Positions 43,490 through 53,238 of a stretch of DNA of 64,000 nucleotides are shown here, in pieces. Positions within the stretch are counted from its first letter, which is position 1, and each line of letters opens with the position of its first letter. Position numbers and translations under genes: made by a program. Source of the DNA: Agrostemma githago (taxonomy: Eukaryota > Streptophyta > Magnoliopsida > Caryophyllales > Caryophyllaceae); assembly GCA_958450325.1 (NCBI GenBank), contig OY288239.1, forward strand, positions 60,345,049 to 60,409,048, written 5' to 3'. The notes under the pieces are model-generated. The model searched no databases and was not told where the DNA came from. It saw only the letters and a program-made list of their open reading frames with translations.

Positions 43490-44104
43490 ATGGCTTCCAG
43501 CAACAACCTTGATCAACTCAATACCATGCTAGGCCTCGTCAAAGAACTCTAAACCACCATGGCCCAAATGACCGTCACCCATGACAACATCATGCTTCAG
43601 CTCGGCAGGTTGGAAGGGACCACCGACAAAGCAAAAGATCCAACACCGGACTACCCACAAGAGGTGGATGAAAAACCCCTCATCCTTAGGGAGAAGATGA
43701 GACTCAAACTGGCCAGGTTCGCCCCAGCTCAAGAGGGACGTCCCTTTAGGAGCCTAACAGATTTAGGCATGACCTACACCAAGGCACTTAGAATTGCCAA
43801 TGATGACTGGCAATTATTCCAATTCGCTCCTACCCCGGATCCACCCCTCGAGGCCCGAGATGCGCACTGGGATCCCAAGGCTTACTGCCTATATCGTCAG
43901 GGTAGAGGGAATGACACAGAAGACTGCATCTGCCTGAAACACGAAATCCAGGATTTAGTGGATCCCGGAACATTTCCCCCTGTAAAAGGACAAACCACGT
44001 ACCTCACCATCGGTGACACTAGCAACAAGGCAACCACTTCTGTGGTGGTTAAAACGGACGATGCCGTCAAGGTACTCTTTCCGGTAGGAAGCCTCGACAC
44101 CTAA
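43490..44104 (+). pseudogene. T3 gag, C-terminal type fragment
   Basis: The natural start appears to be ATG 43490 (MASSNNLDQLNTMLGLVKEL), but an in-frame TAA at 43550-43552 follows after 20 codons; it may be a mutated CAA. The frame then runs from 43553 to TAA 44102-44104. It has a helical N-terminus, a FRSLTDLGMTYTKALRIA segment, and YCLYRQGRGNDTEDCICLKHEIQDLVDPG, the diagnostic end of Tat-clade gag (a CxYHxxxGHxTExC-type knuckle). The central gag domain seems missing, and the frame ends soon after, without pol. It then meets the oppositely oriented T2-type sequence. It may be an internally deleted gag. Confidence 0.75.
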
Positions 44105-44349
44105 GGACATGACTGGTCCTAGTTAATGTCTAGTTCATCTTAGGGCTTAGACTTAATAATATAATAAATGTCTTGTTTTTTTTTTCATCGAGTCAAGAGG
44201 TGCAAGGGGACCTGTCCTCTACCTCCACAAACACAATGTCTCGGTGTGGACATGACGTAGGTCCACCTCGACGCGGCCACGCGCGGGTTTGGGTAGGCGA
44301 ATGAATCTCGTGGTGAGATTGTTCTCGGGTTCGAAATTTAAGTCAAAAT
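44105..44349 (-). other. 5' leader of a minus-oriented Tat element
   Basis: Read on the minus strand, this follows the primer binding site. It has no gene. A poly-T run (44176-44187) is present. It stops against T3 gag. Confidence 0.5.
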
Positions 44350-44359
44350 GGAGTCGCCA
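44350..44359 (-). other. Primer binding site next to the T2 LTR (tRNA-Arg type)
   Basis: The minus strand reads TGGCGACTCC, 8 bp beyond the LTR terminus (AACCACA). This is the standard site of Ogre/Tat elements. Its presence on the left, together with a polypurine tract on the right, means that this single LTR has internal sequence on both sides. Confidence 0.85.
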
Positions 44360-45256
44360 CCGAATTTTGTGGTTATTCGGAACCATACGAGCCCACTCTA
44401 TGTCGTCATGGGCTTTACACAAAGTAAGCCCACTTCGATTTCAGAGTTCATTGGGCTCGTCCCTTTGCATTGCAATACCGATACCGTATAAACCGGCTTT
44501 CGTATATAGAATGACTCTCGTGCGCCAAGGGTTTCGGACATCCGGAAACCAAAGGTTCTGAGTAAGGGGTGAGGGTACGTGTTGGGAAGCCCACTAAGGA
44601 CACCCAACCCCGCCCGCACATGGCGGCCTCTACTAAGACATCGTTCGTGTTCGTGTGAGCGCGCTAGTAAAACGATTAAATGATATGCAAGCAGCGTTTT
44701 CGGGCTAAGCATGTGAATAGTATGTGAACTACGTCATTTAATGCATCTTATTTTTGGTCAAAGTGGTTTAGCATGCGAGGTTCGTTTATGAAGCGTAAAA
44801 GCAAGTAAATAAACAAAGCTCGAAAATAAATAAAAAAGTAACGTACAAGTTACACGGGCGGAAATACAACCCGAAATTCACAATACAACATTACGTAAAA
44901 GTAATGAACAAAAATAAAAAAAATGCGATACAATAACAGGGACAGACCCGTATGTAAGCTAGACCGCAAAATATGTAGATGGACTAACCCCGATTAAATA
45001 CACATTATATCGTGTACTAAACGAAGGACGGAAATATGAGACGGTGGCATATTGCTAGCCCGATCTCATATCCCGTAGTCTTGTCCCGACTTATCACGTC
45101 AAAAGGTGGTCAAAGTCGTTCTACGTGTCGTGATGTGCATGGCTTTGAAAATGGAATAGTCACGTGATAGTCTTTACACGTGATGACTAACGTCGATAAA
45201 AAAGACGAGGCTTGAAAGGTGTGTCAAGGCCCTCGGTGTTCTGGGTTACAGGGCCC

Positions 45257-45433
45257 ACTCGGTCGAGTCATGGTCTGACTCGGTCGAGTGTGTCCTCAAA
45301 AAAGATTCTGCCCAGAGTCATGGACGCTACTCGATCAAGTGGCCTAAGCACTCGGTCGAGTAGCCCCTCGAAAAGGGTTCTGTCCAGTGTTATGGACGCT
45401 ACTCGATCGAGTGGCCTAAGCACTCGGTCGAGT
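45257..45433. repeat. T2 LTR downstream palindrome cluster
   Basis: Six copies of ACTCGGTCGAGT or ACTCGATCGAGT (one with CAAG) start at 45257, 45278, 45329, 45350, 45401 and 45422. Spacings are 21, 51, 21, 51 and 21 bp. The last two pairs lie in a 72-bp direct duplication. Confidence 0.95.
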
Positions 45434-46311
45434 AGCCCCTGTACGAGTATCAACTCGTCTCGTTTTTGAGGTTGAAAACGACGGTCGGTCGAGTTAAATA
45501 CAAATATCGCATGATTTGAATTTAACTCGACCTCCGGTACTATAATCGTGTACATGCACGATTATAATACCGTTGTCGGGATTTTATGAAAACGTTTGCG
45601 TTAGAAAATTTGAATTAGTAACGGAATGCTTCCCTCTACATCACGACATCGAAACTAACCCTTTCGGGTTAAGTGATGTCGGTTTTTGTGTCAACGGGTT
45701 CCGCACTAATTAAAATGGGATCGAATACGTTCAACTACGATTAGTCGCGATCACGTCACGCCTTTGAGCACATTGGGGCGGGGCTCCTCGAAAGGGCTCC
45801 ACCTCCGTCGTTGCTCGTAAAAGGATTAGACGGATTTTAGGCGACAATTATAGTTAAACGTTTTCGAAACCGAAATTTTGATATCAATATATATATATAT
45901 ACGCGGTATGATTATAATGTTAGTAACGAAAAGTGTAAAATGTTAGTATGTTAGAGTTAGTGTTAGGATGTTAGGATTGCAATACTAGTATAAGTACAAT
46001 ATTAACGATACAAAAATGTAAATAAAAGCAAAAAAGATCGAAATGGGGTTTAGGACACCCTCAACATACATGCTTAGTAAGGACCTCGGAAATGGGCTCG
46101 CGAATAGTGACGGGACTATGGAGTATCGAGGATGTATGTAAGTTATGGTGTGTGTGTGTGTGTGAGAATGTCGGTTTTTCGAGAGACAAGGGACTCGATT
46201 TGTGGGTGTGATTGCTTAGGGTTGTAGGGTGAAGAGTGTGACTGAAATGTGAGGTAAATGTAGGGTAAAAATGGGTTGGAAAAACTTGTGAAATGAATGA
46301 AGGTCATGGGG

Positions 46312-46319
46312 TATTTATA
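46312..46319 (-). promoter_or_regulatory. TATA box of the T2 LTR
   Basis: The minus strand reads CTCTATAAATACCCC. It matches the TATA position in T1 (38701-38710) and T3 (40170-40177). Confidence 0.85.
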
Positions 46320-46342
46320 GAGTTTACCCCACGACCTAGGGT

Positions 46343-46452
46343 CACTCGATCGAGTGGCCCTAGTGCACTCGGTCGAGTGCCCTAGAAAATGGGCCTGATC
46401 CGGTTTTTGACGCTCCACTCGACCGAGTGGGTCAATCCACTCGATCGAGTGG
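46343..46452. promoter_or_regulatory. T2 LTR palindrome cluster upstream of the TATA box
   Basis: Four copies of ACTCGRYCGAGT start at 46344, 46367, 46417 and 46439 (spacings 23, 50, 22). On the minus strand they lie upstream of the TATA box with a gap of about 24 bp. Flanking bases extend the palindromes to CCACTCGACCGAGTGG in some copies. Confidence 0.92.
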
Positions 46453-46851
46453 ATCAGATAATCCGAGATAAAAGAGGAAAGGTTGACTTGGTTGATTTGG
46501 TATCTTTTTTGAAATAGATTTGGGCGCCAGCTTCTAGAAGGTCCCACTTAGGCTGATTTTTGTGACGGGTTCGTCTTTGACCGGGTTTTGACCCGGTCGC
46601 CAAAAGACGGGATTTATTTTTGGTGACGGTTTTGGCCCAAATTAGCCTTATTTTGCTCGGAATGACCCACTGGGCCTGAATTTGATGTCTGTTTTGTGAG
46701 ATTATTATTCCGCTAAAAGTCCATGTAAGATATTATTGATTTTGGGTCCAAATCCGAGTATACTAAGTCACGTTTGCGTCCGATCATCATCGGGTGTTTG
46801 TCGGGAACTGCTATAGACACTAGCAGGCAAAATGCGGGTGTCTACAGAGCC

Positions 46852-46866
46852 CCCACTCTGACTGAG
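46852..46866 (-). other. Polypurine tract of T2
   Basis: The minus strand reads CAGAGTGGGGGCTC immediately before the LTR start TGTAGACACCC. It primes plus-strand DNA synthesis, and it sets this LTR as the 3' LTR of T2. Confidence 0.85.
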
Positions 46867-47439
46867 GCTTGGACAAGGCGAAAGTCAGAGTAGCTACCAG
46901 GCCAATCGCAGATTACGACCTGGCAGCCTTCCGGTCGGGTCGTTTATAGTCCTGTAGACTAGCGTAAAGGGCTCGCCAGCCATAAGCAGAGGGTCATACC
47001 TGTCCTGCCGATGATAGCTCCGTGGGGAAGTGAAACTTGCTTTTGAAGGTGTAGGAGTACCCGTATGCTGATACATCAAGGCTCTGATTGTAGCATTCTG
47101 GGATAAATATGGGTTCACGTTGGGGAGTGAAGTAGTGGCGCGGGGACTTGCTTCTGAAGTCTCGGGGTGTACCTGTATGCTGACACATGATAAATTGCAT
47201 GTAACACATAGGCAAAACACCGACTTGTGCTGGGGAAAATGTACTGGATTTTAAAAAAAAGTTGAAATTTTCGAAAAAAGAGATTTTTTTTTTTTTTTGA
47301 ATTTTAGGAATTTTTAGAGAAAATTAGGAAAGCTCAGGATAACTAGATTCCTATTCTGGGTTGAAGTCAGGCCTGCACATGTAGGGGCCCAGTTTACTGA
47401 GGAGGCAGGGTTAGTCAGGGTTACTGCCAGGCTTCCCTA
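46867..47439 (+). other. T2 3' untranslated region / upstream of the antisense gene
   Basis: No gene. Two short related segments (46990-47065 and 47100-47180) share phrases such as GTACCCGTATGCTGATACAT and GTACCTGTATGCTGACACAT, suggesting an old duplication of about 120 bp. A poly-T tract lies at 47284-47297. Confidence 0.6.
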
Positions 47440-47447
47440 TTATAAAT
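47440..47447 (+). promoter_or_regulatory. TATA box of the T2 antisense gene
   Basis: TATAAATA in CCCTATTATAAATACAGG lies 102 bp before the start codon of the antisense gene, on the + strand. It suggests that the gene has its own promoter, independent of the LTR. Confidence 0.7.
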
Positions 47448-47548
47448 ACAGGTCTCCCTGCTTCAGCTTACTGCACCTCAAATCAAAAAAACCCTTCTTT
47501 TCTCTAACAAGAATCTCTCAGTCTTTCAAGAGAAATCAAGTTCCTGCC

Positions 47549-49413
47549 ATGGGTATCGAGCATCTCACTTCAATGCTTTTTGCCTGGTCCCAGCATTTTT
47601 GGGACGAGGATAGGATTCAACTGACCCAAATGGGGATTACCAGCCTATTTCCTCTTAGGCGTCTGGTGCCTGATTTACACTTTTTGGATGCTTGTTTGGC
47701 GCTCTGGGATACTACCCACCACGTCTTCGCGTTCCCGCGGGGAGAAATATGCCCTCTTCCCGAGGAGATCGCAGCCATTGGAGGTTGGAGCCCTGTTGCT
47801 CGTCCTGCCATCCCTCCGTTCTACCCGGACCCGAGGAGAAGACTGAGGGACTTCCTAGGTCTGTCTCATGCTGAGACAGATCGAATGGTGCGGGGAGATA
47901 CTGTCTCCCTTTTCGACTTGGCGGACAAGTTTATGAACAGCCAGGATGTAAGGGCTACGCCTTCTCACCGGCGTAGGGCTTTCGCGTTCTGCATGCTGCA
48001 CCGCTACGTGTTCGAGGGTCTGATGGATGCTGACTCATGCGTGGGTCAAATTAGGCTGATTGGAGTGGTTGACCAGATGGAGACTGGTCATAGCCCTGCT
48101 TAGCTAGCCACTGGGGAACTCATCATGGGTCCGGATGCTAGGCGACTTGACCCAACCCGGCAACTGACGGGTAGCACCCTTATCCTGCAGGTATTTGTCT
48201 TGCGATTTCTTAAATTTTCCTTTTCTCTCTTTATGTTTCGCGGTTTCTTGAGGTCCGTAAGTCACTCGATCGAGTGGACCTATCACTCGATCGAGTGATG
48301 TCTGTAAAGTGCTTCTGCCGGTCTGTGAAGGGCTTACTCGATCGAGTCAGATGGTGTACTCGATCGAGTGTTATACCTGACGAGCTTCTGGTTGTCTTAT
48401 GGAGTCTTACTCGGTCTAGTCAGAGGGTGTACTCGATCGAGTGGGCTGTAGCGAACCATTCCGCTGCTCATAAATCTCGTGTATATTTTTTGCAGGTTTG
48501 GCTGTCGGAGCGCTTATCGATCATAGAGCCTCCTCCGAACGTTTCCAATTACCGTAGCAGCCAACTTAGTTCTAGGGGGCGCCGGATAAGCTCGAATCAC
48601 CATATAAATCGAGCTTACTGGGACGAGGAATTGGTGTTCCACGGTGGCCCGTTGATTAGGTGGACGGTTGCTTGGTGGTTCCTTTCCAAGCTGACGGGGT
48701 TGGCCAAGAGGGACCAAGCTCGTTACCTCGTGATCTTGTCCCTTGACTGGACAGTTCACATCTACCCGGACCGCATTCTGAGGCAGTTCGGTTCGTCTCA
48801 GCGCATTCCTGAGACCGAAGCCATTATTAGCGTCTCGCTTCAACTGACGGACGCTATGTGCGACACCTGGTTGCAGAGATGGTTTACCCGTCCCACATGG
48901 ACTATTCCCAACCCTTGCCAATCCGCTTGGGTCTCTCGAGCCTATGAGAAGTGGACTTCTGAGGAGTCCGAGGAGGCTCGCAAAGCTCTGAAGGTCGATG
49001 AGGCCTTCGAACTGGTCCGTCGGGAGACGGCAAAGGACAATAGGGGATTCTACGATGAGGGAGAGACCCCTGCTACCTTAGTCCGATTAGAGTCGGGTCT
49101 TAAGTCACATACTAAGACTCGAGCTAAAGATGCCGGTGCTAGTGGCACGCGGGGGCGGCAAAGCCCCCAGACTGACTTGGAGCGGCGACTTGGGCCAAGG
49201 CTGGCGGCCCGGGACCGACTAGGTCCGCGTGACCGGCTTCCCGAGCCTGTAAGGGCCCGACTTGGGCCAATCGAGGTGGATGAGGACTCGAGTTCCAAGA
49301 AGCGAGTTCGGGCTAAAGAGGTTCCTGTGGTGATTCGGGAACGCTCTCCTCCGCGTCGTCGTCAGTGGACGGCCAAGGAGGCCAAGGACAAAGGGAAGGA
49401 CAAGATGCCCTAA
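47549..49413 (+). pseudogene. T2 antisense gene with intron (DUF7745/plant-mobile-domain-like)
   Basis: Exon 1 is 47549-48190, the intron 48191-48495 (GTATTTG...TTTTTTGCAG), exon 2 48496-49413. Both exons are whole codons, so splicing keeps the frame. One TAG (48101-48103, probably from CAG) interrupts about 519 residues. Exon 1: MGIEHLTSMLFAWSQHF, DLHFLDACLALWDTTHHVF, EICPLPEEIAAIGGWSP, RRAFAFCMLHRYVF and IRLIGVVDQMETG. Its last codons LTGSTLILQ join VWLSERLS in exon 2, the (L)QxW motif of the PMD/DUF7745 group. Exon 2 also has LIRWTVAWWFLSKL and a basic, nuclear-signal-like C-terminus (SSSKKRVRAKE, RSPPRRR). Function is unknown; family assignment rests on motif layout. It converges with pol, ending 390 bp from the pol stop. 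Confidence 0.78.
48264..48442. repeat. Palindrome cluster inside the intron of the antisense gene
   Basis: Six copies of ACTCGATCGAGT (one ACTCGGTCTAGT) start at 48264, 48285, 48336, 48358, 48409 and 48431. Spacings are 21, 51, 22, 51 and 22 bp, the same plan as in the T2 LTR. Confidence 0.95.
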
Positions 49414-49589
49414 ATACTGAGTCCTTAGTTTTATTATTTAAATATTATTATTATTTTGTCGTGTGTTTTTTTGTAGTTTTTTTTGAATTCCTGCACTTGT
49501 AATTTTCCCAAGCTTTTTGGGATTTTTTTTTTGATAATTAATAAAAGGAAGTTTATTATTAAAACCGTTCCTGTCTTTTCTCGATTGCA

Positions 49590-49656
49590 TTGGTTGTGCC
49601 CTTTTGAGGGGCTGCCTACGTATCCGCAATTAGCAGAATCAAACCAAACGTAGTTC
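49590..49656. other. Conserved non-coding block between the antisense gene and pol (T2 copy)
   Basis: TTGGTTGT, then GAGGGGCTGCCTACGTATCCG, then AGAATCAAACCA and CGTAGTTC. It is the counterpart of 3752-3820. The rest of 49414-49803 is AT-rich with no gene. Confidence 0.7.
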
Positions 49657-49803
49657 AGGCTTAGAAAATTGCAATCTCGAATTACACCAAGACTATTGGT
49701 TCAAGATGTTTTGCGACAGTAGAATAAATAATTCTAGCTCATTGACTTGCTTTTTGTAAAATAAATGATTTTGACAAAAATTGCTAATGACATTGAGAAA
49801 TGG

Positions 49804-50269
49804 CTAAGGGTAGTAGCGCTTCAGCTGATCCAGGTTGGTTGGGTTGACAAACTCATTCCCGTCCAGGTCCGTCAGCATTACTGCTCCGCCTGATAGGATT
49901 TTCTTCACCAGATATGGCCCAGCCCAGTTGGGTTTGAATTTTCCCCTTGGGTCAACTGGTAGCAAGGCTCGAACAGACTTAAGGACTAGGTCCCCTTCTT
50001 TAATGTTTCTGGGCCTTACTCGCTTGTTGAAGGCCCGTTCGATCCTTTTTTGGTAAATTTGGATATTGTTGAGAGCGCGGGACCGTCGTTCGTCTAGTAG
50101 AACCAACGAATCGTACCGTGCTCGGACCCAGTCAGCTTCGGGTACTTGACTTTCTAGCAGAATTCTGAGGGACGGTACCTCTAGCTCCACCGGTTGGACT
50201 GCTTCCATCCCATAGGTTAGGTAGTATGGTGTCGCTCCGGTTGCGGTGCGAATTGACGTCCGGTACCCC
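49804..50269 (-). pseudogene. T2 pol, integrase C-terminal end
   Basis: This continues the T2 polyprotein beyond element C: GYRTSIRTATGATPYYLTYG completes the integrase core, followed by a charged helical segment (LLDERRSRALNNIQIYQKRI), the GKFKPNWAGPYLVKKIL strand (GPY/F-like module) and the terminal LDQLKRYYP before the stop at 49804-49806. Without C and one copy of ACCCC, it joins the main pol frame at ALWG-YRTS with no shift (9317 bp removed, frames agree). It is listed separately only because C splits it. Confidence 0.93.
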
Positions 50270-50781
50270 TGTAACAACCCGGATTTTTAAAAACTTAAAT
50301 AATATAAATAATATGAAATATAGGGTCAAAGGTGGCGGAAACACCTGACCGAATCCGGATCGCCACTATCTCGACATTCAACTAATACATTAATCAAAAG
50401 TGTTCAAAATGAAAATCAAAAGAAACTTAAATAAAGGTCTCTCTCCACAGGTCTTCCCCAACATCATCATATTCAACAGCATCTCGAAATACCTGAAAGG
50501 GGGGTCCACAGTCAGTGGGGAGCAACTAGATGTTCTCCCAGTCATGGTTATAACAAGTTGAACAGGCACAACAATAATAATGAAAGATAACATAATCAAA
50601 CGACATATGAAGATATCAATACACATGACCCACATGTTATAAGACACGATCATATAATTTATTGCAATCCATAGCTAATCATAACGATCGAGATGGATAC
50701 TATGTATCCATCCAAACAACTCGGAGTAAGTAACAACAGACTTCATACAAAGATGTATAGGACATAGAATGAACACCGGCT

Positions 50782-51565
50782 AGAGTATGTAACTGATACT
50801 CTAACTAGTCAGAGCGTGTAACTGACCCTCTGACACGGAGCGTGTAACTGACCCTCCGTTTTGTGAAGTATGTAACTGATACTCCACGGTACTATGTATA
50901 GCGTGTAACTGACGACTATATGTCTAAGACCTGGCCAGAGCTCTCGACGCAGTAACTGTACGTCGAACGACACACGGGAACCCAGAACGTGTAACTGACG
51001 AATCTGGACCCACCGAACATAGACCAATTAAACCTCTTGCGAGCAGTATTGGTTCATTCCGATAGTATGTAACTGATACTACCGTCATCTATATCACTAA
51101 CCATCATGTACGTTGTACAGTGTAACTGACTGCCAACTGCGTGAGCAACCTCACGACTTCTACGTAGTACAGTGTAACTGACTGCACCATGTAGTAATCA
51201 GACTGAATATAGTGTCACTGACTATACCAGGGAAAATCAGGCCCTAGATAGTGTAACAGACTATACCAAGTACTAACCAAACCTAGTATAGTGTCACTAA
51301 CTATACCAGGGAAAATCAGGCCCTAGATAGTGTAACTGACTATACCAAGTGCTAAACAAACCTAGTACAGTGTCACTAACTATACCAGGGAAAATCAGGC
51401 CCTAGATAGTGTAACTGACTATACCAAGTGCTAAACAAACCTAGTACAGTGTCACTAACTATACCAGGGAAAATCAGGCCCTAGATAGTGTAACTGACTG
51501 TACCAAGTGTTAACCATTCGTGATAAATATCACGACTCAAACATAGAACAATGTAACTGATTGTT
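50782..51565. repeat. Array of predicted hairpins with constant loop GTAACTG (left LTR)
   Basis: About 18-20 copies of GTAACTG (or GTCACTG/GTAACAG) are flanked by short complementary arms that differ from copy to copy. Examples are AGAGTAT/ATACTCT (50782-50802), GTCAGAG/CTCTGAC (50808-50834), ACGGAG/CTCCGT (50835-50859), CCAGA/TCTGG (about 50981-51006), TAGTAT/ATACTA (51063-51081), TATAGT/ACTATA (near 51210) and GAACAAT/ATTGTTC (51546-51566). Loop starts are mostly 26-50 bp apart. The same array is in the other LTR (57120-57905). Confidence 0.92.
51212..51520. repeat. 79-bp tandem repeat within the hairpin array
   Basis: Four units, with GTGTCACT at about 51212, 51291, 51370 and 51449. Each unit holds one GTCACTR and one GTAACTG/GTAACAG hairpin, both with ATAGT/ACTAT-type arms, and GGGAAAATCAGGCCC between them. 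Confidence 0.92.
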
Positions 51566-51702
51566 CCAAAAGAAATATATAGAAGTAATCAAACAACGAT
51601 AACATGGTAAAGTTATAGCACAACCGACTATAACCTTCAAATAGTGATAGAGTTAATGTTTAACAAAGTATAATCCTGAACATCTAACGTGTATTAGTAT
51701 TC

Positions 51703-52238
51703 AAGGTTAAGGTAAGGCTACATTAACCTTGTCTACTAAAGTGAAGTTATGTATATAACGTCAACCCAAAGGTGGTGTCATAGTATAACCACTATAACGT
51801 CAACTTCAAGTTAAGATTACATTAACCTCGACTATAACCTTGTGAGGTTACCCTAACCTCAGTGAGATTATAGCTTCGTAACGGTGTTACGTAATCCTCA
51901 AGTGAAGGATATCGTAACTTCCCATTGAAGTTACTTGACTTCAAGTAAGGTTACATTAACCTTGTTACAACCTCGTGAGGTTACACTAACCTCCGTGAGA
52001 TTATAACACGCAATAAGGTTACATTATCCTCATGTGAAGTTGTACAGTAACTTTCCAATAAAGTTACGTAAACCTCAACTAAGGTTATATTAACCTTGAT
52101 CATAACCTCGTGGAGTCACTTAAATTGAGCCCCAACGAGACTATAACCCCGCATTGAAGTTACCTTAACCTTAAGTGAAGTTGTATAGTAACTTTCCAAT
52201 AAAGTTACATGACCTTCAATCAAGGTTAGATTAACCTT
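51703..52238. repeat. GGTTA/TAACC inverted-repeat array (left LTR)
   Basis: Short hairpins with 7-8 bp perfect arms: AAGGTTAA/TTAACCTT (51703-51730), GAGGTTA/TAACCTC (51844-51860 and 51977-51993), AAGGTTA/TAACCTT (51947-51963, 52081-52097 and 52222-52238) and GTAACTTT/AAAGTTAC (52047-52067 and 52188-52208). Loops are often three bases. It is repeated in the right LTR at about 58040-58576. Confidence 0.88.
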
Positions 52239-53238
52239 AACCCTAACCTCAACCACCGGGTGATGGTAGGTTGAGTCATCATTGAATCTAGGGTTTGAAA
52301 CCCTAAAAGCATCGATGAAACAACCCTAGCATCTCCAAACGAAGAGGCCAAGCGGCTCACGTACGAATTTTAGATGTCACAATGGATTAGATCTAACAAT
52401 TCTAATATAACAAAAACGATAATTATAGATCTAATGAAATAATAAATCGTTCAATTAACATACTAATTAATTAGACTCTTTAAATCATGAATAAAGACAC
52501 AACACAAATCAATTAAATCATGATACAAATCATTAAAATCACACAACACATTCAAGATGCATAAACACGAAAAGAATCACATCTAGTTACCAATTTGCGA
52601 TTTAATCAACGATCTTTTCTTCAACGATATAAACGTTTCCCCCGGTCAAATCTCCTTGTCTATACCATCATCAATCACGTGCCAAAACCAAACAAAACCC
52701 TGATTAAACACTACTAAAAACAATTAGGAAAAACTAGCGCGAAAGGAAACGAAACTTACGAAACGATGTGAACAATTGCGCTAGGATCGAAGAGACTTGA
52801 AGAGGATGATTAATAATGCATAATAGTGATGATGGAGGCACGACAATATAGGTATGGAGGGAGTATAGGCGTGGCTAAGAGGAGAGGAAGAGAGGAGAGA
52901 AAGAAAACCTAATTCTAGGGTTTGCAAATGAGAAGGGTGAAATTCTCACCTAATCACATGTATATATAGGCAAGGATCATGGGTAAACCTTACTTGGGCC
53001 CAAATCTCAATGCTCCCTCATCAATCCACATGTGGAAAACAAGGATGGGTTAGCCTTGGCCTAAATTCCAAGCTAAACCAACAAAAGGTTACAAGGATGC
53101 AATTTCCGGAAAAATTAAATAGGAAAAAGGGAATATCCGAATAGAAAATTATAGGAATTGAATTAAATAAATAATTTCGGATATTATAATATATGAAATG
53201 GAATAAATAATTATGTCCGAAAAGTCGGGGTGTTACAA

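Larger units (their letters stand above)
44368..46851 (-). mobile_element. T2 LTR (Tat-type)
   Basis: 2484 bp. On the minus strand it starts TGTAGACACCCGCATTTTGC at 46851 and ends AATAACCACA at 44368. It carries a minus-strand TATA box (46312-46319), a promoter-side palindrome cluster (46343-46452) and a second cluster in the transcribed half (45257-45433). Simple repeats (AT)n at 45886-45901 and (TG)n at 46146-46163 also occur. No gene is present. Confidence 0.9.
50270..53238 (-). repeat. Element C 3' LTR (left copy)
   Basis: On the minus strand it starts TGTAACACCCCGACTTTTCG at 53238 and ends CCGGGTTGTTACA at 50270. It contains the constant-loop hairpin array (50782-51565), a 79-bp tandem repeat (51212-51520) and a GGTTA/TAACC inverted-repeat array (51703-52238). 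No gene is present. Confidence 0.97.

Noticed and set aside
48274..48495. An ATG at 48274 as start of a separate 379-codon gene
   Set aside because: The first 74 codons translate the intron with its palindrome array. The splice sites and the match of exon 1 to the same protein family fit better.
50782..51565. A CRISPR-like array
   Set aside because: This is plant DNA. The constant part is only 7 bases, the variable parts are self-complementary arms, and no cas-type gene exists.
52240..52300. Telomere-like repeats (CCCTAAA)
   Set aside because: Only isolated ACCCTAAA and CTAGGGTTT words occur; there is no tandem run.
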